Source: an uncultured Eubacteriales bacterium
GTDB taxonomy: Bacteria > Bacillota > Clostridia > Oscillospirales > Oscillospiraceae
Direction of reading: 5' to 3'
NCBI GenBank assembly: GCA_900552475.1
Contig: USAC01000016.1
Location: forward strand, 1 to 30,368
DNA: 30,368 nucleotides
In this document: one piece after another, positions 1 to 7,804 of the stretch
Layout of the letters: every line of letters starts with the position of its first letter
Position numbering within the stretch: position 1 is the stretch's first letter
Program-made: the position numbers and the translations under genes
The notes under the pieces: generated by a model
Told to the model about the DNA's origin: nothing
What the model saw: the letters and a program-made list of their open reading frames with translations, nothing else
Database searches by the model: none

Positions 1-138
1 TCCGAGTGCATCATCGCGGTGAACAAGAACGATACCGCCCCGATCTTCGAGGTCGCGGACTACGGCATTGTCGGCGATCTGTTCAAGGTCGTCCCCGAGC
101 TGATCGAGTCCATCAAGGCTGTGAAGGCTGAGAAGTAA
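1..138 (+). CDS. etfA: Electron transfer flavoprotein alpha subunit, C-terminal end (partial)
   Basis: The window opens inside this gene; 45 codons and a TAA stop remain. The visible protein contains AVNKNDTAPIFEVADYGIVG, the conserved end of the FAD-binding domain of EtfA, followed by a helix ending in KAEK. EtfA and EtfB carry electrons between acyl-CoA dehydrogenases (or bifurcating Bcd-type complexes) and ferredoxin or NAD in the cytoplasm. The 5' part, and presumably etfB and an acyl-CoA dehydrogenase, lie outside the window. Its position ahead of an acyl-CoA-producing oxidoreductase fits a fermentative locus, but the 273-base gap to the next gene suggests a separate transcript. Confidence 0.88.
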   Translation, partial: SECIIAVNKNDTAPIFEVADYGIVGDLFKVVPELIESIKAVKAEK

Positions 139-411
139 ATTACGCTATCCATCTTCTCTTTTCAGAATGCAGGGAGCCCGGGTGCATCGCCCAAACGATT
201 GTCTTCTTTTATACCTCATTACAATCATTGAATTCTTTTCTTTTCCACCTTTACTCCTAAATATGCCCAACATATTTTGAAGCACATCCTCCGGGCGCGT
301 GCACCCGGGAATCGCTGCAACAAAAGAGAGTTCTTTTCGGCGGAGGATTTCGCCAACATAACACGACAAAAAAGCCGGAAGGCTTTTCTGAAAAATCAAG
401 GAGGTAATTCC
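139..411 (+). promoter_or_regulatory. Leader region with nested inverted repeats upstream of the oxidoreductase operon
   Basis: This gap is more AT-rich than its surroundings. A 10-base arm CCCGGGTGCA at 177-186 has a perfect reverse complement TGCACCCGGG at 300-309, enclosing about 113 bases. A small hairpin AAAAGCC-GGAA-GGCTTTT (370-387) lies directly before the strong ribosome binding site AAGGAGGT (398-405) of the next gene. The arrangement could be the etfA terminator plus the promoter and leader of the next operon, or an attenuating leader. No known riboswitch core was recognised and no convincing promoter hexamer pair was found. Confidence 0.35.
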
Positions 412-954
412 ATGACAGAAATTCGCTGGCATGGCCGCGGCGGCCTGGGCGCCTTCACCGCGGCGCGGCTGCTGGGCTGCGCGGTATCCCTGTACGAGGG
501 GAAGTACGCACTGGCATTTCCGTCCTTCGGACCTGAGCGCCGCGGCGCGCCGGTCTTCGCGTTCACCCGTATCGACAACAAGCCCATCACGGACCGCAGC
601 GAGGTCGTCGAGTGCGACATCGCGATCGTTCTGGATGACACGCTGTTCGGTGATCCCGTGCGCAACGGCCTGAAGCCGGGCGCGACCGTGATCGTGAACA
701 CGACGCGCGACAAGGCGGAGTTCGCCATCGAGGGCTGCAACGTTGTGGCCGTCGACGCGACGGGTCTGGCGCTGGAGATTCTGGGCCGCCCCATCACGAA
801 CGTGCCCCTGCTGGGCGCGCTGATCGCCGCAACGGGCATCACGAGCGTGGAGGCCGTGGAGGCAGCTATCGACAACCAGCTGGCCCCGAAGCTGCGTGAG
901 AAGAACAAGAAACTGCTGAAGAAGACCTACGAGGTCGTAAAGGAGGGACTGTAA
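412..954 (+). CDS. 2-oxoacid:ferredoxin oxidoreductase, gamma subunit
   Basis: The 180-residue protein is a single POR/KOR gamma domain. It has GRGGLGA at residues 8-14 and GPERRGAP at 40-47, both hallmarks of the gamma subunit that helps bind CoA in pyruvate-, 2-oxoisovalerate- and related ferredoxin oxidoreductases. The ATG at 412 is chosen because AAGGAGGT lies 6 bases upstream; the frame stays open further upstream but without family similarity. It is followed without a gap by the delta subunit (TAA then ATG), so the four subunits are almost certainly translated together. Sequence alone does not separate pyruvate-type from branched-chain-type enzymes; the neighbouring aminotransferase and butyrate kinase make an amino-acid-derived oxo acid plausible. 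Confidence 0.93.
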   Translation: MTEIRWHGRGGLGAFTAARLLGCAVSLYEGKYALAFPSFGPERRGAPVFAFTRIDNKPITDRSEVVECDIAIVLDDTLFGDPVRNGLKPGATVIVNTTRDKAEFAIEGCNVVAVDATGLALEILGRPITNVPLLGALIAATGITSVEAVEAAIDNQLAPKLREKNKKLLKKTYEVVKEGL

Positions 955-1248
955 ATGGAAAGACCCCAGGCTGATCTGAGCTATGTGGTGGAAAAGATCC
1001 CCATGGGTCCGGCCTTTCCGACGGGCCAGCTGCATGACATCAGCTCCGGCATGCGTACGTTCCGCCCGGTGATCGACACCGAGAAGTGCGTGAAGTGCCT
1101 GCGCTGCTTCCTGGTCTGTCCGGACGGTGCGATTGACAAGTCCGGCGAGCATCTGGAGATCGACTACGATTACTGCAAGGGCTGCGGCGTTTGCAATCGC
1201 GCCTGCAAGCTGGGCGCAATTACCATGGTAAAGGAGACGGAAGTATGA
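955..1248 (+). CDS. 2-oxoacid:ferredoxin oxidoreductase, delta (ferredoxin-like) subunit
   Basis: The 97-residue protein carries two 4Fe-4S motifs, C45-x2-C48-x2-C51-x3-C55 and C74-x2-C77-x2-C80-x3-C84, typical of the delta subunit of four-subunit POR/VOR enzymes. It relays electrons from the thiamine-diphosphate site to external ferredoxin. It starts immediately after the gamma stop codon and its own stop overlaps the alpha start by four bases (ATGA), indicating translational coupling. An N-terminal stretch of about 40 residues precedes the clusters, as is usual in this subunit. Confidence 0.93.
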   Translation: MERPQADLSYVVEKIPMGPAFPTGQLHDISSGMRTFRPVIDTEKCVKCLRCFLVCPDGAIDKSGEHLEIDYDYCKGCGVCNRACKLGAITMVKETEV

Positions 1249-2429
1249 GCGAGAAGCTGTTTGTTTCCGGCGACGAGGCAGTCGCGCTGGCCGTGCGTCA
1301 GGCGAAGCCCCATGTGATCGCCGCTTACCCCATCACCCCGCAGACCATCGTGGTCGAGCGGCTGAGCGATTTCGTGGAGGATGGCTCCCTGAACAGCCAG
1401 TACATGTACGTTGAGTCCGAGCACAGCGCGATGTGCGCCTGCCTGGGCGCGAGCTCGATCGGTGCGCGTACCTTCACGGCGACGTCCAGCCAGGGTCTGC
1501 TGTACATGGTCGAGGGCCTGCACTACGCGAGCGGCTCCCGCTTCCCCATCGTCATGATGAACGCGAACCGTTCCATCGCGGCGCCCTGGAACATCTACGG
1601 CGACCAGCGTGACTCCCTAGCTGAGCTGGAGAGCGGCTGGATCCAGCTGTACGCCGAAAACGCGCAGGAGGCGTATGACACGATTCTCGAGGCCTACAAG
1701 GTCGCTGAGGATCCCGATGTGATGCTGCCCGTCATGGTGAACCTGGACGGCTTCGTGCTGACCCACACCTATGAGCTGCTGCACACGGTCGATCAGGATA
1801 AGGTCGACGCGTACATCCCCTATCAGCAGTTTGCCAACCGCATGGATCTCGACAACCCCAAGGCCACCTGCATCACCGCCGGTCCTCTGTACAACATGGA
1901 GTTCCGTTATCAGCAGCATCAGGCGATGCTGAACGCCGTGGAGAAGATCAAGGCGGCGGACAAGGCGTTCGGCGAGACCTTCGGCCGCAGCTACGGCGGC
2001 GTTGTGGAGGCCTACAAGTGCGACGACGCTGAGGCGATCCTCATCACCCTCGGCAGCGTGGCCGGTACGACCCGCTGCGTGGTCGACGAGATGCGCGAGC
2101 AGGGCAAGAAGGTCGGCCTGCTGAAGATCCGCTGCATGCGTCCGTTCCCCGCGAAGGAGATCGTGGAGATTGTGAAGAATGCGAAGTTCGTGGGCGTTCT
2201 GGAGAAGGATGTGAGCTTCGGCTTCGAGGGCGTTGTGTATACGGACGTCAGCTCCGCTCTGAAGAGCGCGGGTGTGGAGATTCCCGCGGCGAACTACGTC
2301 GGCGGTCTGGGCGGCCGCAGCATCTACAAGACCGACATTGAGAAGATCTATGAGGAGCTTCTGGCCGGGACTGCCAAGGTTGGCGAGGCCAGCTTTGTGA
2401 ATCTGAGGAGGGATATTTGTGGCGCTTAA
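1245..2429 (+). CDS. 2-oxoacid:ferredoxin oxidoreductase, alpha subunit
   Basis: The 394-residue protein has the pyrimidine-binding domain signature YPITPQT at residues 28-34 and the ESEHSAM...GA segment near residues 58-70, as in POR/VOR alpha subunits. Alpha and beta together bind thiamine diphosphate and decarboxylate a 2-oxo acid to acyl-CoA. The ATG at 1245 overlaps the delta stop and has GGAG-type pairing (AAGGAGACGG) just upstream, so this start is preferred over an in-frame codon further 5'. The 3' end overlaps the GTG start of the beta subunit. Substrate is not readable from the sequence; pyruvate, 2-oxoisovalerate and 2-oxoglutarate types share these motifs. Confidence 0.93.
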   Translation: MSEKLFVSGDEAVALAVRQAKPHVIAAYPITPQTIVVERLSDFVEDGSLNSQYMYVESEHSAMCACLGASSIGARTFTATSSQGLLYMVEGLHYASGSRFPIVMMNANRSIAAPWNIYGDQRDSLAELESGWIQLYAENAQEAYDTILEAYKVAEDPDVMLPVMVNLDGFVLTHTYELLHTVDQDKVDAYIPYQQFANRMDLDNPKATCITAGPLYNMEFRYQQHQAMLNAVEKIKAADKAFGETFGRSYGGVVEAYKCDDAEAILITLGSVAGTTRCVVDEMREQGKKVGLLKIRCMRPFPAKEIVEIVKNAKFVGVLEKDVSFGFEGVVYTDVSSALKSAGVEIPAANYVGGLGGRSIYKTDIEKIYEELLAGTAKVGEASFVNLRRDICGA

Positions 2430-3309
2430 CGCAAAGACGATGACAAATAAGGAACTCTTTTATGGCCATAAGGCCTGTCCCGGCTGCGGTGCGGCCCTGG
2501 CGATCCGCCTGGCGCTGAAGGTGCTGGGTGAGCGTACAATCGCGGTGATGCCGCCGAACTGCATGTCTACGGTTGCCTTTATCTATCCGCATATGCCCCT
2601 GTATGTCAACGGCATGATTCCTCCCTTCGCCGGTACGGCGGCCGCGATGAGCGGCATTCTGGCCGGTGCGAAGGCACAGGGTCTTGAGGACTACCACGTT
2701 GTGGGCTTCGCCGGCGACGGCGGCACGGCCGATATCGGCCTGCAGGCTCTGTCCGGCATGATCGACCGCAACGATAAGGCGATCTTCATCTGCTACGATA
2801 ACGAGGCGTATATGAACACCGGCGTGCAGAAGTCCGGTCTGACCCCCTACGGCATGAAGACGACGAACACGCCCTCCGGCAAGAACTTCCATGGCAGCCA
2901 GAGCAGCAAGAAGCGCATGTTCGAGATCGTGGCCGCGCACGGCATCCCCTATGCCGCGACGGCGTCCCTGGGCTATCCCGAGGACTTCATGGCGAAGGTT
3001 GAGAAGGCCATGAACACCGACGGTACGTCCTACATCCACGTGATGGCTCCCTGCCCGACCGGCTGGGGCACGCCGACGGATGTGACGATTGATATCGGCA
3101 AGGAGGCCGTTGACTGCGGTCTGTGGTATCTGGCCGAGTACGAGAACGGCAAGTTCAAGATCAACCGCGACCCGAAGGAGTTCACCTCCGTCGAGGATTA
3201 TCTGAAGAAGCAGAGCCGTTTCGCGAACTTCGACGCCCACGACTTCGAGCGTGTCATCGCCGAGCGCGACGCCACCTGGAACCGCATCCGCAACGATTGG
3301 AACAAGTAA
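2419..3309 (+). CDS. 2-oxoacid:ferredoxin oxidoreductase, beta (thiamine diphosphate) subunit
   Basis: The 296-residue protein starts with GTG, preceded by GAGGAGGG and overlapping the alpha stop. It has C20-x2-C23, a third cysteine at 48 and a late cysteine in MAPCPTGWG, the four-cysteine pattern that binds the proximal 4Fe-4S cluster. GDGG at 99-102 and DNEAYMNTG at 127-135 form the thiamine diphosphate/Mg2+ motif. The subunit is complete and looks catalytically competent. It closes the gamma-delta-alpha-beta operon and is followed by a 19-base gap to the aminotransferase. Confidence 0.94.
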   Translation: MALNAKTMTNKELFYGHKACPGCGAALAIRLALKVLGERTIAVMPPNCMSTVAFIYPHMPLYVNGMIPPFAGTAAAMSGILAGAKAQGLEDYHVVGFAGDGGTADIGLQALSGMIDRNDKAIFICYDNEAYMNTGVQKSGLTPYGMKTTNTPSGKNFHGSQSSKKRMFEIVAAHGIPYAATASLGYPEDFMAKVEKAMNTDGTSYIHVMAPCPTGWGTPTDVTIDIGKEAVDCGLWYLAEYENGKFKINRDPKEFTSVEDYLKKQSRFANFDAHDFERVIAERDATWNRIRNDWNK

Positions 3310-3328
3310 TTTATTTGAGGTGGAAGAC

Positions 3329-4504
3329 ATGGAACTGCGTTTGTCGAATCTGGCGAAGACGTATCCGGCGTCGGGAATCCGGAAGATGTTCGATCTGGCG
3401 GCGGGGTATGACGATGTCATCGCACTGACGCTGGGCGAGCCGAACTTTGAGACGCCTGCCTACATCAAGGAGGCGGCGAAGAAGGCGCTCGACGAGAATT
3501 ACACGCACTATGCGCCGAATGCCGGTCTGCCGGTGCTGCGCGAGGCGATTGCCAAGCGATATCAGAAGAGCCACTGGGCGGGCTACAAGGCGGAGAACGT
3601 GATCGTGACCGTGGGCGCTCTGGAGGGTCTGACGCTGGGCATGCTGGCGCTGCTGAATCCGGGCGATGAGATTCTGGTCCCGGATCCGGGCTTTGCCAAC
3701 TACTATGGTCAGGCGAAGATCGTGGGCGCGGTTCCCGTGCCGGTGCCGGCTCACGAGGAGAACGGCTTCAACATGACGGCGGCCGACATCGAGAAGTGCA
3801 TCACGCCGAAGACGAAGGCGATTATCGTCAACTCCCCCTGCAACCCGACGGGTGCGGTGATGAGCGAGGCGGATGTGCGCGCGATTGCGGAGGTCGTGAA
3901 GAAGTACAACCTGTGGGTTTTCTCCGATGAGCCGTATGACGCGATCGTGTACGACGGCGTGAAGGCGTTCTCGATGGCGGAGATCGACGAGGTGCGCGAT
4001 CACGTTGTGATCCTCAACAGCTTCTCGAAGACCTATGCGATGACGGGCTGGCGCGTCGGCTTCCTGCTGATGAGCGATGCGGCCTACATCAAGGAGATGG
4101 CGAAGCTGAACGAGGGCCTTGTGTCCTGCGTGTCGAGCTTCTCGCAGGTTGCTGCGGCTGAGGCGCTCAGCAGCAACGAGTGCGTGAAGAGCATGGTCGC
4201 CGACTATACGCGCCGCCGCGACATTCTGGTCGACGGCATCAACGCGGTGCCCGGCTTCACCTGCGCCAAGCCGAAGGGCAGCTTCTATGCCTTCGTGAAC
4301 ATCAAGGCCTTCGGCAAGAGCTCTCAGGAGTTCGCCGAGGAGCTGATCCGCGGCGCGCACGTCATCTGCGTGCCCGGCACGGCCTTCGGCGCGATGGGCG
4401 AGGGGTATCTGCGTCTGGTGTTTGCCAACTCCGACGAGAACCTCGAGGAGGCCGTCCGCCGCATCGACGAGTACGTCCGCAAGGCGTACCCCGACATGAA
4501 GTAA
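3329..4504 (+). CDS. Class I/II PLP-dependent aminotransferase
   Basis: The 391-residue protein is a full-length fold-type I aminotransferase of the aspartate aminotransferase superfamily. It has the NPTG segment, the SDEPYDAI strand that holds the pyridine-nitrogen aspartate, and SFSKTYAMTGWR with the PLP lysine at K234. It moves the amino group of an amino acid to an acceptor such as 2-oxoglutarate. The ATG at 3329 follows TTGAGGTGG; an in-frame upstream codon inside the previous gene is rejected for lack of a binding site. Lying directly after an oxoacid oxidoreductase, it probably supplies that enzyme's 2-oxo acid. Substrate specificity cannot be assigned from sequence reading. Confidence 0.9.
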   Translation: MELRLSNLAKTYPASGIRKMFDLAAGYDDVIALTLGEPNFETPAYIKEAAKKALDENYTHYAPNAGLPVLREAIAKRYQKSHWAGYKAENVIVTVGALEGLTLGMLALLNPGDEILVPDPGFANYYGQAKIVGAVPVPVPAHEENGFNMTAADIEKCITPKTKAIIVNSPCNPTGAVMSEADVRAIAEVVKKYNLWVFSDEPYDAIVYDGVKAFSMAEIDEVRDHVVILNSFSKTYAMTGWRVGFLLMSDAAYIKEMAKLNEGLVSCVSSFSQVAAAEALSSNECVKSMVADYTRRRDILVDGINAVPGFTCAKPKGSFYAFVNIKAFGKSSQEFAEELIRGAHVICVPGTAFGAMGEGYLRLVFANSDENLEEAVRRIDEYVRKAYPDMK

Positions 4505-4573
4505 GGCACAAAAACCTATCTGAAAAAGGAGCATCGCACATCCGAATCGGAAAACGTATGCCCTGAAAACACC

Positions 4574-4611
4574 GTACAGGGCATGCCCGGCTGACCGGAC
4601 ATGCCCTGTAC
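4574..4611 (+). terminator. Hairpin between aminotransferase and butyrate kinase
   Basis: A 12-base arm GTACAGGGCATG (4574-4585) pairs perfectly with 4600-4611. The stem continues, after one C-A mismatch, with CCGG/CCGG around a CTGA loop. Only a short T tract (GCGCTTTTA) follows, so it may be a weak terminator or an mRNA-processing/stability hairpin that lowers expression of the downstream kinase operon relative to the oxidoreductase. Confidence 0.6.
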
Positions 4612-4703
4612 GCGCTTTTACCGAAAAGAGATACGCAGCTCGGGGGCGGAACAGCCCCGCGGCTGGAAAATGAATTGAAAATCCATTGGGAGGAAACAAA
4701 AGC

Positions 4704-5771
4704 ATGTCACACAAAATTCTGGTAATCAACCCCGGCTCCACGTCCACGAAGATCGCTGTCTTCGAGGATGAGAACAAGCTGTTCGAGGAGACCCTGCGCC
4801 ACACGATTGATGAGCTCGCGCCCTATCACAACATCCCCGATCAGACGGAGTTCCGCACCAATATCATTCTGGACTGCTTCAAGAAGCGCGGCTTCGACGG
4901 CAAGACCCTCGACGCAATCTCCTGCCGCGGCGGCGTTCTGCGTCCCATCCCCAGCGGCACCTATTCCGTCAACGACACCATGGTCAAGGACTGCTTTGAG
5001 GGTGCCCGCGGCCAGCACGCCAGCAACCTCGGCGCGCTCGTGAGCGACAAGCTGTCCAAGATGTGGGGCGTCCCCGCCTACACCGTCGACCCCACCGTCG
5101 TCGACGAGCTGATCCCCGTCGCCCGCTACACCGGCAACCCCAAGTTCGTCCGTGAGAGCAAGTTCCACTGCCTGAACCAGAAGGCCGTGGCCCGCAGCTA
5201 TGCCAAGTCCATCGGCCGCCGCTATGACGAGATCAACGTCATCGTCTGCCACATGGGCGGCGGCAACTCCGTCGGCGCGCACTGCAAGGGCCGCGTGGTC
5301 GACGTCGAGAACGCGCTGGACGGCGAGGGCCCGTTCTCTGCCGAGCGCTCCGGCGGTCTGCCCATCGGCGATGTGATCCGCACCTGCTTCAGCGGTGAGT
5401 ATACGCAGAAGGAAGTGTATAGCATGGTTGTCGGCAAGGGCGGCATGGTCGCCTACACCGGCGTGAACGACCTGCGCGTGCTGACCGAGAAGGCCAACGA
5501 GGGCGACGCGAAGATTCAGGAGCTGCTCGACGCATACTACTTCCAGATCGCCAAGGAGATCGCCTGCAAGTCCATCGCCCTGCACGGCCAGGTCGACCAG
5601 ATCATCCTGACCGGCGGCGTGGCCTACGGCAAGGAGGCCGTCGCGGCCATCACCGACCTCGTCAGCTGGATCGCCCCCGTCACCGTCTATCCCGGTGAGA
5701 TGGAGATGCTCGCTCTGGCACAGGGCGTCCTGCGCGTGATGAACGGCGAGGAAAAGGCTCTGGAGTATTGA
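4704..5771 (+). CDS. buk: Butyrate kinase (acetokinase family)
   Basis: The 355-residue protein belongs to the ASKHA acetokinase family and has the length of butyrate kinases, shorter than acetate kinases (about 400). It shows NPGSTSTK at residues 9-16 (phosphate-1 loop), VCHMGGGNSVGAH at 181-193 and ILTGGVAYGKE near the end. It converts an acyl-phosphate (butyryl-, isobutyryl- or branched) plus ADP into the acid plus ATP. The ATG at 4704 follows GGGAGG by a normal spacing; a TTG 18 bases upstream is less likely. It is followed by a phosphotransacylase gene 33 bases downstream, the usual partner. Substrate range of Buk enzymes is broad, so the end product may be butyrate or a branched-chain acid. 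Confidence 0.92.
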   Translation: MSHKILVINPGSTSTKIAVFEDENKLFEETLRHTIDELAPYHNIPDQTEFRTNIILDCFKKRGFDGKTLDAISCRGGVLRPIPSGTYSVNDTMVKDCFEGARGQHASNLGALVSDKLSKMWGVPAYTVDPTVVDELIPVARYTGNPKFVRESKFHCLNQKAVARSYAKSIGRRYDEINVIVCHMGGGNSVGAHCKGRVVDVENALDGEGPFSAERSGGLPIGDVIRTCFSGEYTQKEVYSMVVGKGGMVAYTGVNDLRVLTEKANEGDAKIQELLDAYYFQIAKEIACKSIALHGQVDQIILTGGVAYGKEAVAAITDLVSWIAPVTVYPGEMEMLALAQGVLRVMNGEEKALEY

Positions 5772-5804
5772 TTGCAAATCATTACAGAAATGGAGGATAC
5801 AGAC

Positions 5805-6803
5805 ATGTTTGACAATCTGGTAGAAAAGCTGAAGGCGAATCCCAAGCGGATCGTCTACACCGAGGGTACCGACGCCCGCATTCTGGAGAGCGCCGCCCGC
5901 CTGAAGAAGGACGGCTTCCTGACGCCCGTTCTGCTCGGCAACGTCGAGGACGTGAAGGCCGCGGCTGCGAAGGGCGGCTTCGATATCGAGGGTCTTGAGA
6001 TCATCGACCCCGAGAACTATGACGGCATGGACGCCATGGTCGAGCAGATGGTGGAGCTGCGCCGCGGCAAGATGACCGCCGACGAGTGCCGCGCCGCGCT
6101 GAAGAAGAGCAACTACTTTGGCACGATGCTTGTCAAGATGGGCCTGGTCGACTCCCTGCTCGGCGGCGCGACCTATTCCACCGCCGACACCGTGCGCCCC
6201 GCGCTGCAGCTGGTCAAGACGAAGCCCGGCCGCCATCAGGTCAGCTCCTCCGTCATCCTGACCCGCGGCGATGAGCTGTACGTCATGGGCGACGGCGCCA
6301 TCAACATCAGCTATGAGGACAAGCTCGACAAGGACGGCAACGTCGTTCTCTCCGCTTCCCAGCAGCTGGCCGAGACGGCGCTCGAGTGCGCGAACACCGC
6401 GAAGGTCTTCGGTCTGGAGCCCCGCGTCGCGATGCTGTCCTACTCCACCCACGGCTCCGGCCACGGCCCGAACGTTGACCTCGTGCGCAACGCCACCGCC
6501 ATCGCCAAGGCCGAGGCCCCCGATCTGGCGCTCGACGGCGAGATGCAGTTCGACGCAGCCGTCTCCGAGACGGTCGGCCAGCTGAAGTTCCCCGGTAGCC
6601 CCGTCGCGGGCCACGCGAACACCTTCGTGTTCCCCGACCTGCAGTCCGGCAACATCGGCGCCAAGATTGCCCAGCGCTTCGGCGGCTTTGAGCTGTTCGG
6701 GCCCCTGCTGCAGGGTCTGAACGCGCCCATCAACGACCTGAGCCGCGGCTGCAACGCCGAGGAGGTCTACATCACGTCCATTCTCACGGCCGCCATGGCC
6801 TGA
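5805..6803 (+). CDS. Phosphotransacylase, Pta family (acyl-CoA:phosphate acyltransferase)
   Basis: The 332-residue protein has the Pta/Ptb fold with features of the phosphate acetyltransferase branch: RIVYTEGTDAR near the N-terminus, NYFGTMLVKMGLVDSLLGGA in the middle, and STHGSGHG followed by DGEMQFDAAV. It exchanges CoA for phosphate on an acyl-CoA, giving the acyl-phosphate used by the adjacent kinase. The ATG at 5805 follows TGGAGGATACAGAC; an upstream in-frame TTG abutting the buk stop lacks a site. A true phosphate butyryltransferase is usually about 300 residues and less Pta-like, so the pairing of a Pta-type enzyme with butyrate kinase is worth noting. The acyl group is inferred, not shown. 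Confidence 0.87.
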   Translation: MFDNLVEKLKANPKRIVYTEGTDARILESAARLKKDGFLTPVLLGNVEDVKAAAAKGGFDIEGLEIIDPENYDGMDAMVEQMVELRRGKMTADECRAALKKSNYFGTMLVKMGLVDSLLGGATYSTADTVRPALQLVKTKPGRHQVSSSVILTRGDELYVMGDGAINISYEDKLDKDGNVVLSASQQLAETALECANTAKVFGLEPRVAMLSYSTHGSGHGPNVDLVRNATAIAKAEAPDLALDGEMQFDAAVSETVGQLKFPGSPVAGHANTFVFPDLQSGNIGAKIAQRFGGFELFGPLLQGLNAPINDLSRGCNAEEVYITSILTAAMA

Positions 6804-6851
6804 GTGCCTCCGGCGCAAGCCGGGGAAAGGAACATCAAGGAGGGAAACGGT

Positions 6852-7640
6852 ATGACAACCGATTATTCGTGCCTGCGTTTTGCGACGGAGGAGCATGTGG
6901 CGCAGATCCTGCTGGACGCGCCGCCGGTCAACTGTATCGGAGAGGGGCTGCTGCAGGATCTGGAGTGGCTGCTGGATACGCTGGAGCACATGCCCCAGCT
7001 GCGCGCCGTCGTGATCGGCAGCACCAACCCGAAGATTTTCTGCGCCGGGGCGGATGTCAACCAGTTCCTGTCCTGGGATGCGGAGTCGGGTGCAAAGATG
7101 AGCGGATGGGGCAACCGCATCTTCGACCGCATCGCCGCGCTGCCGGTGCCGGTGATCTGCGCGATCAGCGGCGGCGCGTACGGCGGCGGTTTGGAGCTGG
7201 CAATGGCCTGTGACATCCGCGTGGCGGACCGGACGGCGAAGCTCGCGCTGCCCGAGTGCACGCTGGGCGTCCTGCCGGCCTACGGCGGGACGCGCCGGCT
7301 GCCGCAGCTGGTCGGCAAGGGCCGCGCGGCGGTCATGCTCTGCACCGGCGACCCCATCAGCGGCGAGGAGGCACTCTCGTGCGGCCTCTGCGACGCGGTG
7401 ACGGAGCCGGGCGGCGCACTGGGGCAGGCGATGGACATCGCCCGCCGCATCGCCGACCGCGCGGCCCCGCTGGCGCTGCGCGGCATCAAGGCCTGCCTGA
7501 ACGGGCGCGGCCCAGAGGGCGTGCAGAGTGAGCTGCCGATCGAGAACCAGTGGTTCGGCGAGCTCTGCAAAACCGCCGACCGCACGGAGGGCGTGACCGC
7601 CTTCCGCACCCGCCGCAAGGCTGAGTTTCGTGGGGAGTAA
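6852..7640 (+). CDS. Enoyl-CoA hydratase/isomerase (crotonase) family protein
   Basis: The 262-residue protein is a complete crotonase. CAGAD at residues 64-68 and GGAYGGGLELAMACD around 107-121 form the oxyanion hole and CoA pocket. Both acid/base glutamates of classical hydratases have counterparts (E115 in GGGLELAM, E135 in LPECTLG). It would hydrate a 2-enoyl-CoA or act on a related acyl-CoA. The ATG at 6852 lies after AAGGAGGG; the gap to the previous gene is 48 bases. It is the last gene before a new promoter. Conserved glutamates favour hydratase over isomerase or decarboxylase chemistry, but crotonase functions cannot be fixed by sequence alone. Confidence 0.87.
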   Translation: MTTDYSCLRFATEEHVAQILLDAPPVNCIGEGLLQDLEWLLDTLEHMPQLRAVVIGSTNPKIFCAGADVNQFLSWDAESGAKMSGWGNRIFDRIAALPVPVICAISGGAYGGGLELAMACDIRVADRTAKLALPECTLGVLPAYGGTRRLPQLVGKGRAAVMLCTGDPISGEEALSCGLCDAVTEPGGALGQAMDIARRIADRAAPLALRGIKACLNGRGPEGVQSELPIENQWFGELCKTADRTEGVTAFRTRRKAEFRGE

Positions 7641-7716
7641 CGTGTCGAAAGCTGTTTTGTGCAATACTTATAATAGATAAGGTATAATTTCTGCGAAAAC
7701 AGCGAGTGTCATTTTG

Positions 7717-7745
7717 TTGACAATACACGAAGCACAGGGTAAAAT
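7717..7745 (+). promoter_or_regulatory. Sigma-A-type promoter of the DUF362/mutase operon
   Basis: TTGACA (7717-7722) and TAAAAT (7740-7745) are separated by exactly 17 bases, predicting a start near 7752 and a leader of about 50 bases before the DUF362 ATG at 7805. The surrounding 7641-7804 gap is AT-rich against a GC-rich background and holds further TATAAT matches at 7669 and 7683. This is the clearest place for the second metabolic transcription unit to begin. Confidence 0.75.
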
Positions 7746-7804
7746 AATGGTATCATCAGTGAATGGTGATGGTATCACTAAACTACGTAAAGAGTGAGGG
7801 TATT

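Noticed and set aside
4707..7664. A very long open frame (985 codons) on the minus strand
   Set aside because: It lies opposite buk, the transacylase and the hydratase, has no recognisable domain and a low-complexity A/G/L/V/D/H/R composition, and is explained by GC-rich codon use on the plus strand.
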